This document shows, in pieces, positions 15,695 to 20,522 of a DNA stretch of 20,522 nt (position 1 is its first letter; every line of letters starts with the position of its first letter). Source of the stretch: Lustribacter sp049512335 (lineage in GTDB: Bacteria; Vulcanimicrobiota; Vulcanimicrobiia; Vulcanimicrobiales; Vulcanimicrobiaceae). The stretch covers positions 1-20,522 of the forward strand of contig JBEKXE010000084.1 in NCBI GenBank assembly GCA_049512335.1, read 5' to 3'. The notes under the pieces were generated by a model. That model saw only the letters and a program-made list of their open reading frames with translations. It was not told where the DNA came from and searched no databases. Both the position numbers and the translations under genes were made by a program.

Positions 15695-16456
15695 GTGAAA
15701 CGCGCCCAGGACCCGCCCGACGGCGGCGTGCAATCGGTGGAGGTCGGCGTGGCGATTTTCAGCCACCTGATCTATGCCGAGGAAGCGATGTCGCTCAAGG
15801 CGATCGCCGATGCCAGCGGCACCGCGCCGGCGAAGATCCACCGCTACCTGCGCAGTTTCGTGCGCTCGGGCCTGGTCGTGCAGAACAAGAAGACGCGGCA
15901 CTACGACCTGGGCCCGCTGGCCTTCTCGCTCGGCGCGCTCGCGCTCAAACGGCACGGCATTCCGGCGGCCTGCGATCACTTGCGCGAGCTGCGCGAGCAC
16001 ACCGGCCAATCGGCGTCGCTCGTCATCTGGGGCGCGCAGGGGCCGATCGTCGCGCGCTACGAGCTGATTCCCAAGCACACGCAGTCGCTGATCCCGATTC
16101 GCGAGATGCCGGTGACGACCAGCGCGGCCGGCCACCTGTTCGCCGCGCTGTTGCCCGAATCGATGACGAGTGCGCTGATCGCCGAGGAGCTGCCGGTCGC
16201 GCAGGCGCCGGCGTTTCGCAAGATCGTCAGCGAGACGCGCGTACGGCGCATGGCCCGCGTCAGCAACGGCGTCGTGTCGGGGATGTCCGCGATGAGCGCG
16301 CCGCTCTTGGGCGCGGACGGCAACGTCGTTGCGGCGGTATGCGTCCTCGGCCGCACGCACGACCTCGACACGTCGTGGAACGGCAGCTCCGCGACCGCGC
16401 TGATGCGCTTCGTCTCGAGCCTCAACGCCCAAGTGCGGAGCGTTCCGGAGAACTAG
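15695..16456 (+). CDS. IclR-family transcriptional regulator
   Basis: 253 residues from GTG at 15695. Residues about 14-75 form the winged helix-turn-helix (SVEVGVAIFSHL, MSLKAIADASGTAPAKIHRYLRSFVRSGLV, YDLGPLAFSLG). The remainder is the IclR effector-binding domain (RELREHTGQSASLVIWG, PVTTSAAGHLFAALL, VSGMSAMSAPLLGADGNVVAAVCVLG). The family senses small aromatic or organic acids and commonly controls the adjacent catabolic operon; the divergent position beside hyuA supports that role. The GTG is preceded by a run of G (15691-15694) rather than a clear ribosome site. Its TAG stop overlaps the stop of the convergent binding-protein gene. Confidence 0.92.
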   Translation: MKRAQDPPDGGVQSVEVGVAIFSHLIYAEEAMSLKAIADASGTAPAKIHRYLRSFVRSGLVVQNKKTRHYDLGPLAFSLGALALKRHGIPAACDHLRELREHTGQSASLVIWGAQGPIVARYELIPKHTQSLIPIREMPVTTSAAGHLFAALLPESMTSALIAEELPVAQAPAFRKIVSETRVRRMARVSNGVVSGMSAMSAPLLGADGNVVAAVCVLGRTHDLDTSWNGSSATALMRFVSSLNAQVRSVPEN

Positions 16457-17385
16457 CCGGTGAACGTCACCTCGTCGCTGCGGACGGGGCGGCTGATGAG
16501 CCCGTAGCGCAGCCCGACCGCCAGCGGCGGGTCGATGAGCTTCGTGTCGAGCGACGTCGCGAACGCGTTGCGTGCCATCACGTTGACGATGTCGAGCGGG
16601 ATCTTGGTGTAGCGGCTCTCGATCGCAGCGCTCTCCGCGCGCTTCGTGTTGGCCCAGCGCGCCACCTGATAGATCACGGGCACCAGCCGGCCGACGAGCG
16701 CGCCGTTCTTGGTGAGCCAATCGCGTGAGGCGACGAAGCCGTTGATGTAGAACGCCGGCGCGACGGCGGCGTACGGCACGCCGAGCACGCGCTGGTCGGC
16801 CTTCGCCTCGGACACGAACGGCTCGCCCTGCAGCGCGGCCGCGACGGTGCCGCGCGCGAGCGCCGCATTCATCTCCGGAAGTCCCAGTTCGAACAGCTTG
16901 ACCTTGGCCGGGTCGGCGCCGTTCACGTGCAGCCATTCCTTGGTGCCGGCCGCGCTGAGCGAGTTCAGGCTCGAAACGGCGACCGACTGGCCTTCGAGAT
17001 CGCGCGCGTTGTGATACGGGCTCGATTTCGCCGTGACCAGCACCAGCGTGCCGCTATCGTGCGTGAAGAGGGCGCCGCCCGCGAAGAACGCGAGCGGGAT
17101 GCCGTGGATGACGGCATTGGCAACCTGCAGCGCGTCGACGACGCCGACGTCGAGCGCGCCGCCCACGATCGCTTGCGTGATCAAACCGTTGTTGTTGAAG
17201 GTTTGCACGTCGAACGCGATGCCGGCCGGCTGCAGCATGCCGAGCTCTTGCGCGTAGATGGGGAGCAGCCCGGAATCGTTCAGACCGATGCCGATGCGGA
17301 TCGTGGCGGGCGTTTGCGCCACGGCTTGCGACGGCCATGAAGACGCGGTCGCGGCCCCGGCAACCAGGAGCGTCCGGCGGTCCAT
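16453..17385 (-). CDS. ABC substrate-binding protein, NitT/TauT family (SBP2)
   Basis: 310 residues from ATG at 17385, which shares one base with the Rieske2 stop (TGATG). The N-terminus is a Tat-like signal (MDRRTLLVAGAATASSW, likely cleavage after AVAQ near residue 23), so the product should be exported. The mature protein has the NMT1/SsuA-like pattern: LLPIYAQELGMLQPAGI, IVGGALDVGVVDALQVANA, LEGQSVAVSSL. It resembles SBP3 more than SBP1: both share VIGGALDIG/IVGGALDVG and the Y-x-AVAP-x-F motif. No permease is adjacent on this side. Export plus pairing with a Rieske gene suggests capture of that enzyme's substrate. An upstream in-frame start at 17442 would lie inside the Rieske gene. Confidence 0.86.
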   Translation of the reverse strand: MDRRTLLVAGAATASSWPSQAVAQTPATIRIGIGLNDSGLLPIYAQELGMLQPAGIAFDVQTFNNNGLITQAIVGGALDVGVVDALQVANAVIHGIPLAFFAGGALFTHDSGTLVLVTAKSSPYHNARDLEGQSVAVSSLNSLSAAGTKEWLHVNGADPAKVKLFELGLPEMNAALARGTVAAALQGEPFVSEAKADQRVLGVPYAAVAPAFYINGFVASRDWLTKNGALVGRLVPVIYQVARWANTKRAESAAIESRYTKIPLDIVNVMARNAFATSLDTKLIDPPLAVGLRYGLISRPVRSDEVTFTG

Positions 17386-18701
17386 CAACGCCGCCCGGCC
17401 AGCGCCAGGTTGGGCGTGTTTCCTTCGAAATACGCTTTCCACCAGTCACCCGAAAGATCGGCATCCGCCGGCGTTTCGACCGACAGCGTGGCCAGTTCGG
17501 CCAGCGGATCGGGATCGGACCGGCGGCGCACCATCAATGGATCCCGCCCGGCGGTCTTGGCGGCAATCGCGTCCAGCAACTGCTTGCGCATCAAGATGAC
17601 GGCGCGGTCCGTGTAGCCGAGGTGCTCGCGCGAGCGATCCATGATGACCCCTTGCGCTTCGGTCGCGCACTTATCGTGGATGAAAAAACTCGGGCCGAGA
17701 CCGGCGAAGCTCTTGGCTTTCATGTCGGCCCGGTTTTGCTTGAAACGATTCTCCCGGTTGAGCGGGAGAAAGTAGTCCTCCGTCACGTCGCGGAAATTCG
17801 TCATCATGAACTCGGCGTCGACCGCCCCGTCGAAGCGGTGGGCGACCACGTACTTCCAATGGTTTTCGTCGTCGATCGGCACGTGCCAGTTCATCTGATA
17901 CCCGCAGTTTTCGGAAATCGGATCAGTCCGCGGATTCGTCAACGGGCTCCCATGGATCGCGCACGTGTTCGGCATGATGAAGTTGCTGATCCGCACCCAG
18001 CGCCGGCCCGGCGCGTTCTCGCGCGCGGTCGTGATGCGCAGCCCGTAGGACGTCTCGATGACCTGGATATCCGGCTTCGGATCGCCGGCAAAAATCTCGT
18101 TGAGGCCGCCGGCGGTGTTCCTGATCTGCTGCGAACCCTCGGGAAAAAAGCGGTGGAGATACGAGAGATGCTGCGGGTCGATGTTCCCTTCGCTCGCTTG
18201 CAGGTAATTGCACTCCTGGTGCACCTTCATCGCGAACGTCTGCGTCGACGGTGCCGAGATGAAGTGGAACCCGGGGAGTTCGGGCGGCTCGCCGCTCCCC
18301 ATGTATGCGAGGATCAGGCCGCCGGCTTCATGACAGGGATAGGCCGCCGTGCGGACTTTGTCTTTGAAGGCCGATCCCGGCGGTTCGCCCGGCTGGTGGA
18401 TGCAACGCCCGTTGCCGTCCATGAGCCAGCCGTGATAGATGCAGCGCAGACCGCCGTCTTCGACGCGCCCGTAGGCGAGGTCGACCATGCGGTGCGGACA
18501 GCGGCGATCGATGAGCTGCGGCTTTCCCGCCTGGTCGCGAAACATCACCAGCTCTTCGCCGAGGATCGTGATGGGGAGCGGCTCGTCGTCGTTCAACTCG
18601 CGCGAGAGCGCGGCTGGTTGCCAATACGATCGCATCATGTCCCCGCCGGGCGTTCCCGGGCCGGTGCGCGTGAGCAACTCGTTGTCCGACGTCTTCAGCA
18701 T
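17385..18701 (-). CDS. Rieske oxygenase, phthalate 4,5-dioxygenase-like large subunit
   Basis: 438 residues. The N-terminus NELLTRTGPGTPGG and MMRSYWQPAALS are typical of the phthalate 4,5-dioxygenase (Pht3/OphA2) branch. The Rieske cluster ligands are C68, H70, C87 and H90 (CPHRM ... CIYHGW). The mononuclear site is D175-x2-H178-x4-H183 (NIDPQHLSYLH). The C-terminal region has the branch-typical DRSREHLGYTDRAVI. Such enzymes hydroxylate aromatic acids or demethylate aryl ethers using a phthalate-dioxygenase-type reductase, which is not encoded here. The start ATG has AGGGGA 6 bases upstream. It sits between two binding-protein genes (21 bases after SBP3, 1-base overlap with SBP2). Phthalate itself is a guess from family, not shown. 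Confidence 0.92.
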   Translation of the reverse strand: MLKTSDNELLTRTGPGTPGGDMMRSYWQPAALSRELNDDEPLPITILGEELVMFRDQAGKPQLIDRRCPHRMVDLAYGRVEDGGLRCIYHGWLMDGNGRCIHQPGEPPGSAFKDKVRTAAYPCHEAGGLILAYMGSGEPPELPGFHFISAPSTQTFAMKVHQECNYLQASEGNIDPQHLSYLHRFFPEGSQQIRNTAGGLNEIFAGDPKPDIQVIETSYGLRITTARENAPGRRWVRISNFIMPNTCAIHGSPLTNPRTDPISENCGYQMNWHVPIDDENHWKYVVAHRFDGAVDAEFMMTNFRDVTEDYFLPLNRENRFKQNRADMKAKSFAGLGPSFFIHDKCATEAQGVIMDRSREHLGYTDRAVILMRKQLLDAIAAKTAGRDPLMVRRRSDPDPLAELATLSVETPADADLSGDWWKAYFEGNTPNLALAGRR

Positions 18702-18707
18702 GGTAAA

Positions 18708-18713
18708 TCCCCT
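18708..18713 (-). promoter_or_regulatory. Ribosome binding site of Rieske2
   Basis: Minus-strand AGGGGA, 6 bases before the ATG at 18701, in the 21-base gap after the SBP3 stop. It supports this start over any internal one. Confidence 0.65.
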
Positions 18714-18722
18714 ATCATGGCG

Positions 18723-19679
18723 CTACGGTAGAGCCTTCGGATCGATCATGTCCGAGGCGGGAAACGAATGCGGGATGACGTTGTAGCGTGCGGCGAGATC
18801 GATGACCGGTTGAATCAACCGCAGGTCGACGCCGTACTCGACGTCCCACGGTAGGCGTTGCACGGCTTCGGGACCGGCGCCGCTGACCCGGGCGACGAGC
18901 GCATAGACGGCACTCTTATGCGTCGCGGCCCACCGGCTCTGCTGCTCCATCGCCGTGCGGAAACGCGCGAGCACGTCGACGTTCGCCGCGGCGAAGTCGC
19001 GCGTGCAGAAGTAGAACGTCACGCCGAACCGCGGCGCGACCGCGTTGTACGGGTGGCCGAGAATGCGCACCAGGCCGCGGTCGACCGCGTCTTCGAGCAG
19101 CGGGCTCGAGAGGACCGCGCCGGTCACGCGGCCGGCGGCGATCGCCGTGGCCGCCGCCTGGATCGGAATCTCGACGAAGCTCAGCGTCTTGGAATTGCCG
19201 CCGTTCTGGTCGACCCAGGCCGAAATCCCGAGCGCGAAGAGATCCCCGAGCGCCGGCACGGACAGCGTCGTGCCGTTCAACTGCGCCGGCGCGGCGATCG
19301 GGCTGTTCTTCGCGACGACGAACGCGTTGTTCGGCGTGGACGCTGCATACGTCGCCTGCACCGACTCGAGCACGAACGGCACGCCTTTGACGTGCGCGGA
19401 GATCAAGCCGACGACGCTCGATTCACCGATATCGAGCGCTCCCCCGATCACCGCCGCGGCGATCGTCGAGCCGCTGTTGAACCGTTGTCCGTCGAGCTTC
19501 AGACCGTTCTGAGCGAAGATGTCGTTGGGCGCCTGCCACATCACGCTCGACGTGCCGGCGTCGGGCGACGTGCCGTAGCGCAGCGCGTGCAACGCCGTCT
19601 CGGCGGCATCGGCCCGTATGCCGCCGGCTACGGTTGCCGCGGAAGCGGCCCATCCGGCAAAGAACGCACCACGTCGCAC
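18723..19679 (-). CDS. ABC substrate-binding protein, NitT/TauT family (SBP3)
   Basis: 318 residues if started at GTG 19679, which gives a compact Tat-like signal (VRRGAFFAGWAASAATVAGG, cleavage near ADA|AE). An in-frame ATG at 19739 would add 20 residues but leave only 22 bases to the divergent aldolase start; neither has a clear ribosome site. The mature part shows DIFAQNGLKLDGQRF, VIGGALDIGESSVVGL, NAFVVAKNSPI and YNAVAPRFGVTFYF, the pattern of aromatic/aliphatic-sulfonate-type binding proteins. It is probably the first gene of a SBP3-Rieske2-SBP2 transcript. A second paralogous binding protein for one operon is unusual and may extend the substrate range. Confidence 0.83.
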   Translation of the reverse strand: MRRGAFFAGWAASAATVAGGIRADAAETALHALRYGTSPDAGTSSVMWQAPNDIFAQNGLKLDGQRFNSGSTIAAAVIGGALDIGESSVVGLISAHVKGVPFVLESVQATYAASTPNNAFVVAKNSPIAAPAQLNGTTLSVPALGDLFALGISAWVDQNGGNSKTLSFVEIPIQAAATAIAAGRVTGAVLSSPLLEDAVDRGLVRILGHPYNAVAPRFGVTFYFCTRDFAAANVDVLARFRTAMEQQSRWAATHKSAVYALVARVSGAGPEAVQRLPWDVEYGVDLRLIQPVIDLAARYNVIPHSFPASDMIDPKALP

Positions 19680-19761
19680 GAGGGGCGTTTCATGCGGACC
19701 AACGGGTCTGCCTGCTCCGACCTCAAAGACCGGCTTCATGCGCGCTAAACAAGGAGAACAC
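19680..19761. promoter_or_regulatory. Divergent promoter region, SBP3 operon / class II aldolase gene
   Basis: An 82-base gap between two genes that point away from each other, so promoters for both probably lie here or reach into the gene starts. No convincing -35/-10 pair or inverted repeat was found by eye. The only clear signal is the ribosome site at 19752-19758. Confidence 0.45.
19752..19758 (+). promoter_or_regulatory. Ribosome binding site fixing the aldolase GTG start
   Basis: AGGAGAA lies just upstream of GTG 19762 (GGAG ends 5 bases before it). It favours this start over the in-frame ATG at 19738, which lies before the site. Confidence 0.72.
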
Positions 19762-20475
19762 GTGCCCGAACTGCAGCAGCTCATCGACGACTTGGTCGCC
19801 GCCAATCACATCCTCTACCATCACGGAGTCGTCGACGGCTACGGCCACGCCAGCATCCGTCACCCCGAGAAGCCGGAGCGATTTCTGATCGCCGCGGCGA
19901 TCGCGCCGGGCCGCGTGCGAGCGAGCGACATCCTCGAGCTCGATCTCGACGGCAATACCGTCGACGGCGTGGGCCGGCCGGTCTATTCGGAACGCTTCAT
20001 TCACGCCGAGGTGTACCGCGCGCGGTCCGACGTCAACGCCGTCATCCACAGCCACTCGCCGACGGTCATCCCGTTCAGCGTCACCGACGTGCCGCTGCGC
20101 CCGATCATCAATCAGGCCTCGTGCCTGCATTCCGGCGTGCCGGTGTACAACTCGCGCTTGGTGCCGGAGGCCACGAGCCCGCTCGTCGACAGCCCGGCCG
20201 TCGGGAAGGCGCTGGTCGCGAAGCTCGCGGAGCACAGCGTCGTCTTGATGCGCGGTCACGGCAACACGGTCGTCGCGCCCGAAATTCGCGAAGCCGTTAC
20301 CCGCGCGATCTACACCGAGCGCAACGCGCAGCTGTTATTGCAGACGCTGGCGCTCAACCGGCCGATCGAATACCTCGACCCGACCGAAGTCCAAGACAAG
20401 AACGCCAACCGGCAGAGCTTACCGAACCACGGCGTCGACCGCATCTGGCAGATGTGGCTCGACGAGGTCAGCTAA
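19762..20475 (+). CDS. Class II aldolase/adducin family protein (possible aromatic decarboxylase)
   Basis: 237 residues from GTG to TAA. Class II aldolase/adducin fold, a metal-dependent lyase family. Likely residues are E77 (VYSERFIHAE), H96 and H98 (IHSHSPTVIPF) for metal binding, and H166 (MRGHGNTVV). HHGVVDGYGHASIR is the usual N-terminal phosphate/substrate loop variant. The family includes fuculose-phosphate aldolase, but also 3,4-dihydroxyphthalate decarboxylase (PhtC/OphC type). Because it stands next to a phthalate-dioxygenase-like Rieske gene, decarboxylation of a dihydroxy-aromatic acid is the more attractive guess. Read divergently from SBP3, it is probably co-regulated with that module. 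Confidence 0.88.
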   Translation: MPELQQLIDDLVAANHILYHHGVVDGYGHASIRHPEKPERFLIAAAIAPGRVRASDILELDLDGNTVDGVGRPVYSERFIHAEVYRARSDVNAVIHSHSPTVIPFSVTDVPLRPIINQASCLHSGVPVYNSRLVPEATSPLVDSPAVGKALVAKLAEHSVVLMRGHGNTVVAPEIREAVTRAIYTERNAQLLLQTLALNRPIEYLDPTEVQDKNANRQSLPNHGVDRIWQMWLDEVS

Positions 20476-20522
20476 CGCGATACCATAGAGACGCGCCACC
20501 GTCTCGCTGAGCAGCTTTTTGC
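20419..20522 (-). CDS. Possible C-terminal end of an amidohydrolase, cut by window edge
   Basis: On the minus strand an open frame enters from the right edge and ends at TAA (20421-20419), 33 residues. It starts KKLLSETVARLYGIAL, which resembles the usual ending of COG2159-type amidohydrolases (…ILxxNAARLYGL). That family includes LigW-type aromatic decarboxylases often found beside class II aldolase or Rieske genes. The last 57 bases would overlap the aldolase 3' end tail-to-tail, which is a point against it. The evidence is short and the call is tentative. Confidence 0.35.
   Translation of the reverse strand, partial: KKLLSETVARLYGIALADLVEPHLPDAVDAVVR

Noticed and set aside
15605..16936. 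N-terminal extension of the hydantoinase A frame across the IclR gene
   Set aside because: The extension is low-complexity Arg-rich sequence antisense to a clear IclR gene; the real protein begins at the AIDIGGT motif after GTG 15604.
18480..18500. CPHRM instead of CPHRG in the Rieske2 cluster motif
   Set aside because: Met after HR is common in this branch (for example CPHRMAPL-type members), so it is not a lesion.
20488..20520. Terminator-like hairpin(s): GAGAC/GTCTC with 8-base loop, then GCTGAGCAGC followed by five T
   Set aside because: The stems are only 4-5 bp, and the second has a 2-base loop, too tight to form. The same bases read as a plausible amidohydrolase C-terminus on the other strand.
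1..20522. Search for insertion sequences, phage genes, CRISPR repeats, tRNA/rRNA genes and toxin-antitoxin or defence genes
   Set aside because: No transposase, integrase, direct-repeat array, RNA-gene pattern or defence motif was recognised by eye. The island shows no flanking mobility signals within the window.

Overview
The window is high-GC, gene-dense bacterial DNA with frequent GTG/TTG starts, very short or overlapping gene junctions, and no gene-free stretch over 300 bases. No rRNA, tRNA, CRISPR array, insertion sequence or phage gene was seen. The gene content (intracellular polyhydroxyalkanoate depolymerase, Rieske oxygenases, LigAB-type dioxygenase, hydantoinase A/B, NitT/TauT-type transport) fits an aerobic, metabolically versatile soil or water bacterium. 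The phylum cannot be fixed from the sequence: a proteobacterium is possible, and so is a high-GC uncultured soil lineage.

Layout. (1) Positions 3-3358, plus strand: the 3' part of a PHA depolymerase, a 5'-3' exonuclease gene broken by one missing base near 929/930, an isopenicillin-N-synthase-like 2-oxoglutarate/Fe(II) oxygenase, and a dienelactone-hydrolase-family protein. (2) Positions 3361-15604, minus strand: an apparent single operon, read from right to left: hydantoinase A, hydantoinase B, two M24 'creatinase-fold' proteins, two ABC permeases, a substrate-binding protein, a Rieske oxygenase, an alpha/beta hydrolase, a LigA-like and a LigB-like extradiol dioxygenase subunit, then a small two-helix membrane protein. 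Most junctions overlap by 1-11 bases, so translation is probably coupled. (3) Positions 15605-15694: divergent control region. (4) An IclR-family regulator on the plus strand (15695-16456), the obvious candidate regulator. (5) Positions 16453-19679, minus strand: binding protein, Rieske oxygenase (phthalate-4,5-dioxygenase-like) and binding protein, read right to left as SBP3-Rieske2-SBP2. (6) A divergent class II aldolase/adducin-family gene (19762-20475), possibly a decarboxylase. At the right edge there may be the last 33 codons of an amidohydrolase on the minus strand.

Working model (inference). The window looks like a catabolic island for an aromatic compound, possibly one carrying a cyclic amide or other N-containing ring. 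Binding proteins and permeases import the substrate. Hydantoinase A/B and the M24 proteins would open or trim a lactam or amide part. Rieske oxygenases hydroxylate or O-/N-demethylate the ring, and the LigAB-like enzyme cleaves it. The alpha/beta hydrolase (relatives cleave C-C bonds) and perhaps the dienelactone-hydrolase-like protein process the product. Two expected parts are absent from the window: an ABC ATPase and a Rieske reductase/ferredoxin. Both M24 proteins have lost most of the usual metal ligands.
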